DNA of 64,000 nucleotides, from NCBI GenBank assembly GCA_041879295.1, contig CP047152.1, positions 1,927,501 to 1,991,500 of the forward strand, given 5' to 3'. Source of the stretch: Pseudomonas putida (GTDB taxonomy: Bacteria > Pseudomonadota > Gammaproteobacteria > Pseudomonadales > Pseudomonadaceae). Shown here one piece after another: positions 1-9,148 of the stretch. Every line of letters starts with the position of its first letter. Within the stretch, counting starts at the first letter, position 1. The notes beneath the pieces were generated by a model. The model did not search any database and was not told where the DNA came from. It worked only from the letters and a program-made list of their open reading frames with translations. Made by a program: the position numbers and the translations under genes.

Positions 1-1151
1 AGGTCCACCCGTGTGACAGCCTGCCCGGCCAGCTCGGGGAGCAGGGGGGCGCAGCCGTTCAAGTCCGGCGCCGCGGGTTGCAGGCCCGCAGCCTGCAGAA
101 TGGCCGCCTCCATCAGGGCGAAAGGCACGGCGGTGGCCGTGTCGAAAATTTCCCATTCGTGGGCAATGTTGTCGCGGGTGTACTGGTTGCCCGGGTCGAC
201 GGCTAGCTGTTGTTCGCTGCTCAGCACCAGTACGGCAGCGCGGTTCAGTACCAGCGGCCACAGGGCGCGCAGTTCGGCCTCGGTCAGCGGGTTGAGCGCC
301 TGGTAGGCCTGCACGGCTGGGAGGATGCGCAGCGGGTCGCCCTCGGCGTGGTGCAACAGCGCAGCGCAGGTCACCGACAGGTCGGCGATACGCCAGGTGC
401 GCAGCAGGTCGCCAAAATCGATCACGCCTTGCAGTTGCCACTGACGCTGGGCATCACGGGCCCACACGGTGTTGTCGTCGGTGATGTCCAGGTGCACGGC
501 CTGACTGGGCAGTTGATCGACCAGCGGCATCAAGCGCTCGTTGGCCTGTCGCGTGGCGTGTTCGATGCGGGCGCGTAGCCCGCTGTCCTGCAGCACCGGC
601 AGCAGGTGATCGATCAGTGCCCCGGCATGCTGCGGGTCCCATTGCAAGGTGCGCGCAAGGCCTGGGTGGTCGAAATGGGCAAGCGCCTTGTCCAGCTTTG
701 CACAGAGCCCGCCCAGCTCGGCCATCAGGCGTGGCTCCATGTGCTTGAGGCGGGTCAGCGGTTGGCCTTCGATGTAATCGAGCAGGCGCAGGCGCAGTGG
801 TTGCGCGTCGATGTCCAGTTCCAGCAGCCCCATGCCGTTGTGGGCTGAGCGCACGGCGGGTACCGGCAAGCCTTGATCGCGCAGGAAGGCCAGGGCGGCG
901 TGCTGGGCTTCAAGCTCCAGCTGGGCATAGCTGCCGTGGCAGGCCTTCAGCACATAGCCACCTTGCGGCGTGACCACGCGAAAGTTCAGGTCTTGCTGGC
1001 TGCCCAGTAGCGACAGGTTGCCGGCAAGGCCGTAGTGGGCCTGCAGCACAGCGTGTGCCTGGGCTTCGCTCAGCGTTGGGCTGGGCAGGCCGGAGCGCTG
1101 GATCAGGGTGGCCAGGGCGGGGGAAGCGGGCTGGGGTTGGGGGCTGGACAT
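1..1151 (-). CDS. Phosphotransferase (APH/choline-kinase fold) domain protein, partial at left edge
   Basis: The gene starts with ATG at 1151 and stays open for 383 codons to the window edge, so the C-terminus is missing. The visible part is a protein-kinase-like phosphotransferase domain: a lysine near residue 69 (YVLKAC), a Brenner-type motif HLDITDDN at 220-227 (H220, D222, N227) and a DFG motif at 245-247. This fold phosphorylates small hydroxyl substrates such as homoserine, hydroxylysine or aminoglycosides. In pseudomonads such domains can form the N-terminus of large fusions with an M23 peptidase and a class III aminotransferase; the continuation after residue 340 fits that, but the rest lies outside the window. 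Nothing here points to antibiotic resistance. The domain call is firm; substrate and full architecture are not. Confidence 0.75.
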   Translation of the reverse strand, partial: MSSPQPQPASPALATLIQRSGLPSPTLSEAQAHAVLQAHYGLAGNLSLLGSQQDLNFRVVTPQGGYVLKACHGSYAQLELEAQHAALAFLRDQGLPVPAVRSAHNGMGLLELDIDAQPLRLRLLDYIEGQPLTRLKHMEPRLMAELGGLCAKLDKALAHFDHPGLARTLQWDPQHAGALIDHLLPVLQDSGLRARIEHATRQANERLMPLVDQLPSQAVHLDITDDNTVWARDAQRQWQLQGVIDFGDLLRTWRIADLSVTCAALLHHAEGDPLRILPAVQAYQALNPLTEAELRALWPLVLNRAAVLVLSSEQQLAVDPGNQYTRDNIAHEWEIFDTATAVPFALMEAAILQAAGLQPAAPDLNGCAPLLPELAGQAVTRVD

Positions 1152-1277
1152 GGGCTCTACCGTTGGTACTGGGAGGTGACGGTGGAGAATTTATGCCCGA
1201 TCCGGCTGATGATGGAAGACGATTATTGTCAGAAAAATTGATCACTGCTGCATTGCGTCAGGGCGGCAAGGCGCCTG

Positions 1278-1544
1278 CCTTGGTTTTTGTGGTGTTGCGT
1301 AGATCGAGCGCCGCCCGCGCGGCGCATCGCGAGCAAGCTCGCTCCTACATTTGTTTCGGGCCAATTATTCCTGGGGCAGACGCGCGCGTCCCCTTGGCGC
1401 TCAACTCGACATCGTGGGGAACAAACAAGGCGGTCGCGCGCGCAGGCACAGGCGATACTGGCCCGAAACAAATGTAGGAGCGAGCTTGCTCGCGATGCGC
1501 CGCGCGGGCGGCGCTCGATCTCCGCAACACCGCAAGAACCAAGG
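1278..1544. repeat. Long inverted-repeat element, copy 1 (core inverted)
   Basis: Two near-identical 85-bp arms (1278-1362 and 1460-1544) face each other around a 97-bp core (1363-1459). The arm contains the palindrome GCGCCGCCCGCGCGGCGC and ends in TTTGTTTCGGGCC. The same arm and core recur at 13615-14169 and 37781-38005. In this copy the core is reversed relative to the other two: its reverse complement begins AGTATCGCCTGTGCCTGCG. The element fills most of the gap between the phosphotransferase gene and the peptide transporter operon and has no coding capacity of its own. The rest of the gap (1152-1277 and 1545-1562) shows nothing I can name. Confidence 0.85.
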
Positions 1545-1562
1545 CGAACACCCACCCATTCC

Positions 1563-3170
1563 CTACGAACCCTCAACCTCCAAAAACGCCGCCTCCAGCA
1601 ACTGCCGGGTATACGGATGCTGCGGCGCATGGAAGATCGCCTGCGCATCCCCTTGCTCCACCACCTGCCCATGCTTGATCACCATCAACTGGTGGCTCAG
1701 CGCCTTGACCACCGCCAGGTCATGGCTGATGAACAGGTACGTCAGGTTGTACTTTTGCTGCAGGTTACGCAGCAATTCCACTACCTGCCGCTGCACGGTG
1801 CGGTCAAGTGCCGACGTGGGTTCATCCAGCAGAATCAGCGCTGGCTTCAACACCAGCGCCCGGGCAATGGCAATGCGCTGGCGCTGCCCACCAGAGAACT
1901 CATGGGGGTAGCGATGCCGCGTGCGTGGGTCCAGGCCTACTTCCTCCAGGGCCGCGATAATCGCCGCTTCCTGTTCCTGCGCGGTGCCAATGCCGTGAAT
2001 GCGCAACCCTTCACCCACAATGTCCGCCACGCACATGCGCGGGCTCAGGCTGCCAAACGGATCCTGGAACACTACCTGCATCTCGCGCCGCAGGGGGCGC
2101 ACCGCTTTCTGGTTAAGCCCTTCGAGGTTCTGCCCATGAAAGCGAATGCCGCCTTGGCTGGAGATCAGCCGCAAGATGGCCAGGCCCAATGTGGACTTGC
2201 CCGACCCGGATTCGCCAACAATGCCCAGCGTCTGGCCCTGGGGCAAGCTGAAGTTGACCCCGTCCACCGCCTTCACATGATCGACCGTGCGCTGCAGAAA
2301 GCCCTTCTTGATCGGGAACCAGACCTTGAGCTCATCCACCTCCAGCAACGGCGCGCCCACCGGGTTGTGCGCCGGCAGCCCGCTGGGCTCGGCATTGATG
2401 AGCATCTGCGTGTAGTGGTGCTGCGGGGCGCTGAACAGCGTGGCGCATTCGGCCTGCTCCACGATCTGCCCGTGCTGCATCACACACACACGATGGGCGA
2501 TGCGTCGCACCAGGTTCAGGTCATGGCTGATCAGCAACAGGGCCATGCCCAGCCGCGCCTGCAGTTCCTTGAGCAGTTCGAGAATCTTCAACTGCACGGT
2601 CACATCCAGCGCCGTGGTCGGCTCGTCGGCAATCAGCAGCTCGGGCTCGTTGGCCAGCGCCATGGCGATCATTACCCGCTGGCGCTGTCCGCCCGACAAC
2701 TCGTGGGGCAGGGCCTTGAGGCGCTTGTGCGGCTCGGGAATGCCGACCATATCCAGCAGCTCCAGCGTGCGCGCAGTCGCTTCCTTGCCGGTCAGGCCCT
2801 TGTGCAGCAGGAGGATTTCGTTGATCTGCTTCTCGATGCAATGCAGCGGGTTGAGCGAGGTCATCGGCTCCTGGAAGATCATCGCAATGCGGTTACCGCG
2901 AATGCGTTGCAGGGTCTTCTCGTTCTGCTGCAGCAAGTCCTTGCCTTCGTAGTGGATGCTGCCGCTGGGGTGGCGGGCCAGGGGGTAGGGCAGCAGGCGC
3001 AAAATCGAGTGTGCGGTGACCGATTTACCCGAGCCACTTTCGCCCACCAGAGCCAGTGTCTCGCCTTTGCGGATATCGAAGCTGACGCCGCCCACCACCC
3101 GGTTGACCTGGTCCCCGGTCACGAATTCTACGGCCAGGTTCCGCACTTCGATCAGGTTCTGTTCACTCAT
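1563..3170 (-). CDS. Peptide ABC transporter, fused double ATP-binding protein (YejF-like)
   Basis: This 535-residue protein carries two complete ABC ATPase domains. Each has a Walker A (GESGSGKS), a signature (LSGGQRQR in the first, FSGGQRQR in the second) and a Walker B (LLIADEPT and LILLDEPT). This is the layout of YejF and DppD/F fusions that power uptake of oligopeptides. I chose the ATG at 3170 because a GAGGAAG ribosome site precedes it and the conserved N-terminus MSEQNLIEVRNL starts there. It begins 2 bp after the stop of the upstream permease gene, so the genes are translationally close and surely one operon. It is the last gene of the five-gene import cluster. Confidence 0.93.
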   Translation of the reverse strand: MSEQNLIEVRNLAVEFVTGDQVNRVVGGVSFDIRKGETLALVGESGSGKSVTAHSILRLLPYPLARHPSGSIHYEGKDLLQQNEKTLQRIRGNRIAMIFQEPMTSLNPLHCIEKQINEILLLHKGLTGKEATARTLELLDMVGIPEPHKRLKALPHELSGGQRQRVMIAMALANEPELLIADEPTTALDVTVQLKILELLKELQARLGMALLLISHDLNLVRRIAHRVCVMQHGQIVEQAECATLFSAPQHHYTQMLINAEPSGLPAHNPVGAPLLEVDELKVWFPIKKGFLQRTVDHVKAVDGVNFSLPQGQTLGIVGESGSGKSTLGLAILRLISSQGGIRFHGQNLEGLNQKAVRPLRREMQVVFQDPFGSLSPRMCVADIVGEGLRIHGIGTAQEQEAAIIAALEEVGLDPRTRHRYPHEFSGGQRQRIAIARALVLKPALILLDEPTSALDRTVQRQVVELLRNLQQKYNLTYLFISHDLAVVKALSHQLMVIKHGQVVEQGDAQAIFHAPQHPYTRQLLEAAFLEVEGS

Positions 3171-3171
3171 G

Positions 3172-4191
3172 TCACTTCCTCGGGTCGAAGGCATCGCGGG
3201 CGGATTCGCCGATGAACACCAGCAGGCTCAGCATCAGCGCCAGCACGGCAAAGGCGCTGATACCCAGCCACGGGGCCTGCAGGTTGGACTTGCCCTGCGC
3301 CACCAGCTCGCCCAAGGAAGGCGAACCGGCAGGCAGGCCGAAGCCGAGGAAGTCCAGGGCTGTGAGGGTGCCGATGGCGCCGGTGAGAATGAACGGCATG
3401 AAGGTCATGGTCGAGATCATGGCATTAGGCAGAATGTGCCGGTACATGATCGCGCCGTTGCGCATGCCCAGCGCGCGGGCGGCGCGCACGTATTCCAGAT
3501 TGCGTCCGCGCAGGAACTCGGCGCGTACCACGTCCACCAGGCTCATCCACGAGAACAGCAACATGATGCCCAGCAGCCACCAGAAGTTGGGCTGCACGAA
3601 GCTGGCCAGGATGATCAGCAGGTACAGCACAGGTAGGCCGGACCAGATTTCCAGAAAGCGTTGCCCGGTCAGGTCGACCCAGCCACCGTAGAACCCCTGC
3701 AGGGCGCCGGCGATGACGCCGATAATGGAGCTGGCCACGGTCAAGGTGAGGGCAAACAGAACCGAAATGCGGAAGCCGTAGATCACCCGTGCCAGCACGT
3801 CGCGGCCCTGGTCGTCGGTGCCCAGCCAGTTGTCCGCCGAAGGTGGGGCAGGGGCGGGGACACGCAGGTCATAGTTGATGCTCTGGTAGCTGAACGGGAT
3901 GGGCGCCCACAGCACGAAACTGTCTTTCTTCGCCAGCAGCTCGCGGATGTAGGGGCTCTTGTAGTTGGCTTCCAGCGGGAATTCGCCGCCGAAGGTGGTT
4001 TCCGGGTAGCGCTTGAACGCCGGGAAGTACCATTCGCCGTCGTAACGTACGGCGATCGGTTTGTCGTTGGCGATCAGCTCGGCGCCCAGGCTCAGCCCGA
4101 ACAGAATCAGGAACAGCCACAGTGACCACCAGCCACGGCGGTTGGCCTTGAAACGCTCGAAGCGCCGGCGGTTGAGGGGGGACAAGGCCAT
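3172..4191 (-). CDS. Peptide ABC transporter permease (YejE-like)
   Basis: This 339-residue inner-membrane protein has the DppC/YejE layout: an N-terminal hydrophobic helix after a basic stretch (NRRRFERFKANRRG), a long periplasmic loop to about residue 140, then the permease domain with several helices and the EAA-type motif near ARALGMRNGAIMYRHILPN. The LGTDDQGRDVLARVIYG segment is typical of the C-type permease partner. The start at 4191 (MALSPLNRRR) lies just past the stop of the preceding permease gene (4193), so the two are coupled. Its partner is the B-type permease immediately upstream. Substrate specificity within peptides cannot be read from sequence. Confidence 0.92.
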   Translation of the reverse strand: MALSPLNRRRFERFKANRRGWWSLWLFLILFGLSLGAELIANDKPIAVRYDGEWYFPAFKRYPETTFGGEFPLEANYKSPYIRELLAKKDSFVLWAPIPFSYQSINYDLRVPAPAPPSADNWLGTDDQGRDVLARVIYGFRISVLFALTLTVASSIIGVIAGALQGFYGGWVDLTGQRFLEIWSGLPVLYLLIILASFVQPNFWWLLGIMLLFSWMSLVDVVRAEFLRGRNLEYVRAARALGMRNGAIMYRHILPNAMISTMTFMPFILTGAIGTLTALDFLGFGLPAGSPSLGELVAQGKSNLQAPWLGISAFAVLALMLSLLVFIGESARDAFDPRK

Positions 4192-4192
4192 T

Positions 4193-5266
4193 TCAGTGCT
4201 CCCGGCTGGCAAAGTCGATGCGTGGATCGACCAGGGTGTAGGTCAGGTCGCCGATCAGTTTCACCACCAGCCCTAGCAGGGTGAAGATGAACAGGGTACC
4301 GAAGACCACCGGGTAGTCGCGGTTGATGGCCGCTTCAAAACTCATCAGGCCCAGGCCGTCGAGGCTGAAGATCACCTCGATCAGCAAGGAGCCGGTGAAG
4401 AAGATGCCGATGAACGCCGAAGGGAAGCCGGCGATCACCAGCAGCATGGCGTTGCGGAACACGTGGCCGTACAGCACCCGTGATCGGCTCAGGCCCTTGG
4501 CCTTGGCGGTGACCACGTACTGTTTGTTGATCTCGTCGAGGAAGCTGTTCTTGGTCAGCAGGGTCATGGTGGCGAAGTTACCGATGACCAGTGCGGTGAT
4601 CGGCAGTACCAGGTGCCAGAAGTAGTCCAGCACCTTGCCGGTGGTGCTCAGTTCGTCGAAGTTGTTGGAGGTGAGGCCACGCAGCGGGAACCAGTCGAAG
4701 TAGCTGCCACCGGCGAACAGCACGATCAGCAGGATGGCGAACAGGAACGCCGGGATGGCGTAGCCGACGATGATCGCCGAGCTGGTCCACACGTCGAAGT
4801 GGCTGCCGTGGCGCACGGCCTTGGCGATCCCCAGCGGGATCGACACCAGGTACATGATCAGCGTGCTCCACAGCCCCAGCGAGATCGAAACCGGCATCTT
4901 CTCGGCGATCAGGTCGATCACCTTGGCATCGCGGAAGAAACTGTCGCCGAAGTCCAGCCGGGCGTAGTTCTTGATCATGATCCACAAGCGTTCGGGTGGC
5001 GACTTGTCGAAGCCGTACATGCGCTCGATTTCAGCGATCAGCGCCGGGTCCAGGCCCTGGGCGCCGCGGTAGTTGGAGCCGGCCACGGAAACCTCGGCGC
5101 CGCCACCTGCAATGCGGCTGGTGGCGCCTTCGAAGCCTTCGAGCTTGGCGATCATCTGCTCGACCGGGCCACCGGGGGCGGCCTGGACGATGATGAAGTT
5201 GATGATGAGGATGCCGAACAGGGTCGGAATGATCAGCAGCAGGCGGCGCAGGATGTAGGCCAGCAT
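4193..5266 (-). CDS. Peptide ABC transporter permease (YejB-like)
   Basis: This 357-residue B-type permease starts [18 protein letters not shown], the standard first transmembrane helix of DppB/OppB/YejB proteins. It then has a periplasmic loop and a C-terminal block of helices with the EAA-like segment [21 protein letters not shown]. An insertion rich in Gly and Ala around residues 38-70 matches the YejB branch rather than the shorter DppB. The gene starts 1 bp after the stop of the solute-binding protein gene upstream (5268). It forms the membrane channel with the YejE-like partner. Confidence 0.92.
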   Translation of the reverse strand: MLAYILRRLLLIIPTLFGILIINFIIVQAAPGGPVEQMIAKLEGFEGATSRIAGGGAEVSVAGSNYRGAQGLDPALIAEIERMYGFDKSPPERLWIMIKNYARLDFGDSFFRDAKVIDLIAEKMPVSISLGLWSTLIMYLVSIPLGIAKAVRHGSHFDVWTSSAIIVGYAIPAFLFAILLIVLFAGGSYFDWFPLRGLTSNNFDELSTTGKVLDYFWHLVLPITALVIGNFATMTLLTKNSFLDEINKQYVVTAKAKGLSRSRVLYGHVFRNAMLLVIAGFPSAFIGIFFTGSLLIEVIFSLDGLGLMSFEAAINRDYPVVFGTLFIFTLLGLVVKLIGDLTYTLVDPRIDFASREH

Positions 5267-5267
5267 C

Positions 5268-7103
5268 TCAGTTGGCCTCGTCCACAGGGTCTTCGCTGAC
5301 CGCCGGAGTTACCTCGGGCTTGATCCACCAGGTGTCGATGCCGATGTCGTACTTGGGCGACACGTTCGGGTGGCCGATGTGGTTCCAGTAGGCCACACGC
5401 CAGGTCTTGATGTGCCAGTTGGGGATCACGTAGTAGCCCCACAGCAACACGCGGTCGAGGGCGCGGCAGTGGTCGATCAGGCTCTGGCGCGAGTCGGCGT
5501 TGATCAGCTGTTCCACCAACTGGTCAATGGCCGGGTCGCGCAGGCCGATGAAGTTGCGGCTGCCGGGGTTGTCGGCGGCGGCACTGGACCAGAACTCGCG
5601 CTGTTCGTTGCCCGGCGAATTGGACTGCGGATAACCGCCGACGATCATGTCGTAGTCCCGAGAACGCAGGCGGGTGATGTATTGCGAAACGTCGACCCGG
5701 CGGATGTTCAACTCGATACCGAGGTCGGCAAGGTTGCGTTTGAAGGGCAGCAGGATGCGCTCGAACTCGGTCTGCGCCAGCAGGAATTCGATGCTTACCG
5801 GCTTGCCTTGGGCGTCGACCATCTTGTCGTCGACGATTTTCCAGCCCGCGTCTTGCAACAACTTGTAGGCCTGGCGCTGTTGCTCGCGGATCATGCCGCT
5901 GCCGTCACTGACCGGGTTGTGGAAGACCTCGGTAAACACTTGCTCGGGCACTTTGCCGCGCAGTGGTTCGAGGATTTTGAGCTCGTTGGGGCTGGGCAGT
6001 CCGTGGGCGGCCATTTCCGAGTTGTCGAAGTAGCTGCTGGTGCGGGTATAGGCGCCGTTGAACAGCTGTTTGTTGGTCCACTCGTAGTCCAGCAGCAGGC
6101 TCAGTGCCTGGCGCACGCGAACATCCTGGAACACCGGGCGGCGGATGTTGAAGATGAAACCCTGCATGCCGGTGGGGTTGCCGTTGGGCAGCTCCTCCTT
6201 GATCAGGCGACCCTCGCGCACGGCAGGCACGTCGTAGGCGGTGGCCCAGTTCTTTGCGCTGACTTCCAGGGCATAGTCGAACGCCCCGGCCTTGAGTGCT
6301 TGAAGGGCGACGGTGGTGTCGCGGTAGGAGTCGAAGGTCATGACATCGAAGTTGTAGAAGCCCCGGTTGATCGGCAGGTCCTTGGCCCAGTAGTCCTTGA
6401 CCCGCTCGTAGCGCACCGAGCGCCCGGCCTTGACCTTGGCGACCTTGTACGGGCCGCTGCCCAGCGGGATCTCCAGGTTGCCGCGGTTGAATTCGCGGTT
6501 TTCGTACCAGTGCTTGGGCAATACCGGCAACTGGCCGAGAATCAGCGGCAGTTCGCGGTTGTTGGTGTGCTTGAACTTGAACAGCACCTTCAGCGGGTCT
6601 TCGGCGACCACTTCGGCAACGTCGGCGTAGTACTGGCGGTACAGCGGGGCGCCGTCCTTGATCAGGGCGTTGAACGTGAACACCACGTCGTCGGCGCGCA
6701 TCGGATGGCCGTCATGGAAGCGCGCTTCGGGGCGCAGGTAGAAGCGCACCCAGCTGTTGTCCGGAGCCTTTTCGATCTTGCCGGCCACCAGGCCGTATTC
6801 GGTGAACGGTTCATCCTGGCTCTGGCGCATCAGGGTGTCGTAGATAATGCCGATGTTCTCGGCCGCCACGCCTTTGTTGATGAACGGGTTGAGGCTGTCG
6901 AAGCCGCCGAAGCTGGACTGGCGGAAGGTGCCCCCCTTGGGCGCATCCGGGTTGACGTAGTCGAAGTGCTTGAAGTCGGCGGGGTACTTGGGTGGCTCAT
7001 CGTAAAGGGTGAGCGCGTGCTGCGGTGCGGCCAGCGCGGGAAGGCTCAGGCAGGCGAGCAACAGGCTGCCTGCCAGCCGGCGCAGACGGTGCGTTGGCGT
7101 CAT
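5268..7103 (-). CDS. Extracellular peptide-binding protein (SBP family 5), first of two paralogues next to the permeases
   Basis: This 611-residue protein begins [20 protein letters not shown] and has a signal peptide ending at ALA-AP around residue 24. The mature part is a family 5 solute-binding protein: [14 protein letters not shown] near the start, the cluster-C type segment [20 protein letters not shown], and a C-terminal [18 protein letters not shown]. It delivers peptides in the periplasm to the permeases encoded downstream. The ATG at 7103 overlaps the TGA of the preceding paralogue by four bases (ATGA), showing tight coupling. It is clearly related to its neighbour along the whole length, so the pair arose by duplication. 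Confidence 0.93.
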   Translation of the reverse strand: MTPTHRLRRLAGSLLLACLSLPALAAPQHALTLYDEPPKYPADFKHFDYVNPDAPKGGTFRQSSFGGFDSLNPFINKGVAAENIGIIYDTLMRQSQDEPFTEYGLVAGKIEKAPDNSWVRFYLRPEARFHDGHPMRADDVVFTFNALIKDGAPLYRQYYADVAEVVAEDPLKVLFKFKHTNNRELPLILGQLPVLPKHWYENREFNRGNLEIPLGSGPYKVAKVKAGRSVRYERVKDYWAKDLPINRGFYNFDVMTFDSYRDTTVALQALKAGAFDYALEVSAKNWATAYDVPAVREGRLIKEELPNGNPTGMQGFIFNIRRPVFQDVRVRQALSLLLDYEWTNKQLFNGAYTRTSSYFDNSEMAAHGLPSPNELKILEPLRGKVPEQVFTEVFHNPVSDGSGMIREQQRQAYKLLQDAGWKIVDDKMVDAQGKPVSIEFLLAQTEFERILLPFKRNLADLGIELNIRRVDVSQYITRLRSRDYDMIVGGYPQSNSPGNEQREFWSSAAADNPGSRNFIGLRDPAIDQLVEQLINADSRQSLIDHCRALDRVLLWGYYVIPNWHIKTWRVAYWNHIGHPNVSPKYDIGIDTWWIKPEVTPAVSEDPVDEAN

Positions 7104-8929
7104 TGGGCTTTCTCCGAAGTCTTGATCCACCAGCTGTTCAGCCCAAGGGTGTAGGGCGGCGTGGTGACGAAGGCGAACCGGTTGCGGTAGGCCAGGCGAT
7201 GGTTGTCGAGGTACCAGTTGGGGATCATGTAGTAGTGCCATGAAAGCACGCGGTCCAGGGCGCGGGCAGCGGCGACCTGGTCATCGCGGGTACGGGCGGC
7301 GAGCAGGGTGTCGAGCAGGTGGTCGACTACCGGGTCCTTGACCCCAGCATAGTTCTTGCTGCCCTTTGTCGTGGCCTGGCTGGAATGGAAGTACAGCCAC
7401 TGTTCGAGGCCGGGGCTCAGGGTCTGGTTCAGTGTCATCAGAATCATGTCGAAATCGAACTGGTCCAGGCGTTGTTTGTACTGGGCGCGGTCCACGGTAC
7501 GCAAGCGCGCATCGATGCCGATGCTGGACAGGTTTTCGACATAAGGTTGCAGGATGCGTTCAAGGTTGGGGTTTACCAGCAGCAGTTCCATGCGTAATTG
7601 CTGGCCCTTGCTGTTGACCAGGCGCTGGCCGTGCAGTTTCCAGCCGGCCTCGGCGAGCAGGCCCAGGGCCTGGCGCAGGGTCTGGCGGCTGATACCCCGG
7701 CCATCGGTGTGGCTGACCTTGTAGGGTTCGCTGAACAGCTTGGCGGGCAACTGGTCACGGAACGGCGCCAGCAGCAGCCACTCCTTGCCGGTGGGCAGGC
7801 CGCTGGCGGCGAACTCGCTGTTGGGGTAGTAGCTGGTCGAGCGGCGGTAGGCGCTGCTGAACAGCGCGCGGTTGGTCCACTCGAAGTCCAGCATCAGCCC
7901 CAGTGCCTGGCGTACCCGCGGGTCGCTGAACGCGGCCCGGCGGCTGTTCATGAACAGGCCCTGTGTTTGCGTGGGGATACTGTGCGGGATTTGTGCCTTG
8001 ATCACTTCACCCCGGCGCACGGCAGGGAAGTTGTAACCGTTGGCCCAGTTTTTTGCCTGGTGCTCGATATAGATGTCGAACTCGCCGGCCTTGAATGCTT
8101 CGAAGGCCACCGTGGCGTCGCGATAGAACTCGTATTCCACCCGATTGAAATTGTACTTGCCACGGTTGACCGCCAGGTCTTTGCCCCAGTAGTTCTTCAC
8201 CCGTTCGAACACCAGTCGTCGCCCGGGTTGTACCTGGGTGATGCGGTAGGGGCCACTGCCCAACGGGGGCTCGAAGGTGGTGGCCTTGAAGTCGCGCTTC
8301 TGCCAGTAGTGTTTAGGCAGCACAGGCATTTCGCCCAGACGCAGAATCAGCAGCGGGTTGCCGGCGCGTTTGAACACGAAGCGGATGCGTAGCGGGCCGA
8401 GGATATCTACCCGCTGCACTTCCTGCAGGTTGGTGCGGTAGATCGGGTGGCCATCCTTGAGCAGCGTGCGGTAGGAGAAGGCCACGTCAGCCGAGGTGAT
8501 CGGCTGGCCGTCATGCCAGCGGGCCTCCGGGCGCAGGTTGAACACCACCCAGCTGCGGTCCTCGCTGTATTCCACCGAGCGGGCGATCAGGCCGTAGCTG
8601 GAGGTCGGCTCGTCACCAGACGGGTCGTATTGGCCGGTGCCTACCATCAGTGGCTCGTTCAGCTCGCTGATGCCGTACTGCTGGAAGTTGGGCGTGGTAA
8701 TCGGGCTCGACCCCTTGAAGGTGTAGGGGTTGAGTGTGTCGAAGGTGCCAAAAGCCATGGCCCGCAATGTGCCGCCCTTGGGCGCTTGCGGGTTGACCCA
8801 GTCGAAGTGGGTGAAGGTGGCTGGGTACTTGAGCGTGCCGAACTGCGCGTATCCGTGGCTTTCGCTCACCATCGCGGCTGCGGGAAAGCTCAAGGCCAGG
8901 CTGAGTGACAGCAGGAGGGGACGTATCAA
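7100..8929 (-). CDS. Extracellular peptide-binding protein (SBP family 5), second paralogue, probable TTG start
   Basis: This is a 609-residue family 5 solute-binding protein when started at the TTG at 8929. That start gives a clean signal peptide (LIRPLLLSLSLALSFPAAA) followed by the conserved GTLKYPATFTHFDWVNPQAP. Reading further upstream would run into a REP pair and code for unlikely sequence, so a longer N-terminus is rejected. It shares motifs with the downstream paralogue (RNGN-free SGPYRITQVQPGRRLVFERV, NSWWIK at the end). It is the promoter-proximal gene of the five-gene operon. Two receptors for one transporter suggest two ligand ranges. The family is certain; the start codon is inferred. 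Confidence 0.88.
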   Translation of the reverse strand: MIRPLLLSLSLALSFPAAAMVSESHGYAQFGTLKYPATFTHFDWVNPQAPKGGTLRAMAFGTFDTLNPYTFKGSSPITTPNFQQYGISELNEPLMVGTGQYDPSGDEPTSSYGLIARSVEYSEDRSWVVFNLRPEARWHDGQPITSADVAFSYRTLLKDGHPIYRTNLQEVQRVDILGPLRIRFVFKRAGNPLLILRLGEMPVLPKHYWQKRDFKATTFEPPLGSGPYRITQVQPGRRLVFERVKNYWGKDLAVNRGKYNFNRVEYEFYRDATVAFEAFKAGEFDIYIEHQAKNWANGYNFPAVRRGEVIKAQIPHSIPTQTQGLFMNSRRAAFSDPRVRQALGLMLDFEWTNRALFSSAYRRSTSYYPNSEFAASGLPTGKEWLLLAPFRDQLPAKLFSEPYKVSHTDGRGISRQTLRQALGLLAEAGWKLHGQRLVNSKGQQLRMELLLVNPNLERILQPYVENLSSIGIDARLRTVDRAQYKQRLDQFDFDMILMTLNQTLSPGLEQWLYFHSSQATTKGSKNYAGVKDPVVDHLLDTLLAARTRDDQVAAARALDRVLSWHYYMIPNWYLDNHRLAYRNRFAFVTTPPYTLGLNSWWIKTSEKAQ

Positions 8930-9036
8930 GTCGGCATCCGATCCAGAGGCGTTGGGCTTTGATCGAGTACAGTAACAGCTTGGTGGGATTGGAAAAAGAG
9001 AGGGGCTGGGGTTTTCCAGTGGCTGGGTTTTCAGGC

Positions 9037-9124
9037 CCATTCGCGGGCACGCCCGCTCCCACAGGTACGGCACTGGCTTTCAAGGCTGTGAAAAACCTGT
9101 GGGAGCGGGCGTGCCCGCGAATGG
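9037..9124. repeat. REP pair, TTCGCGGGCACGCCCGC type
   Basis: Two 30-bp sequences, 9037-9066 and 9095-9124, are perfect inverted copies of one another, and each contains its own small palindrome GCGGGCACGCCCGC. They are separated by 28 bp. This is the usual pseudomonad REP doublet. It lies between the 3' end of mltD and the start of the peptide-binding gene, both on the minus strand, where it could act as an mRNA-stabilising or attenuating hairpin. Confidence 0.9.
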
Positions 9125-9148
9125 CTGCAAAGCAGCCCCTGTAACGAC

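Noticed and set aside
1..1151. Aminoglycoside resistance gene
   Set aside because: The domain shares the kinase-like fold, but motifs and context fit metabolic phosphotransferases; no resistance cassette features are present.
1287..3215. Long plus-strand open frame of 642 codons opposite the ABC ATPase
   Set aside because: It is the antisense shadow of a clear double ABC ATPase gene and reads as low-complexity Arg/Gln/His-rich sequence with no domain.
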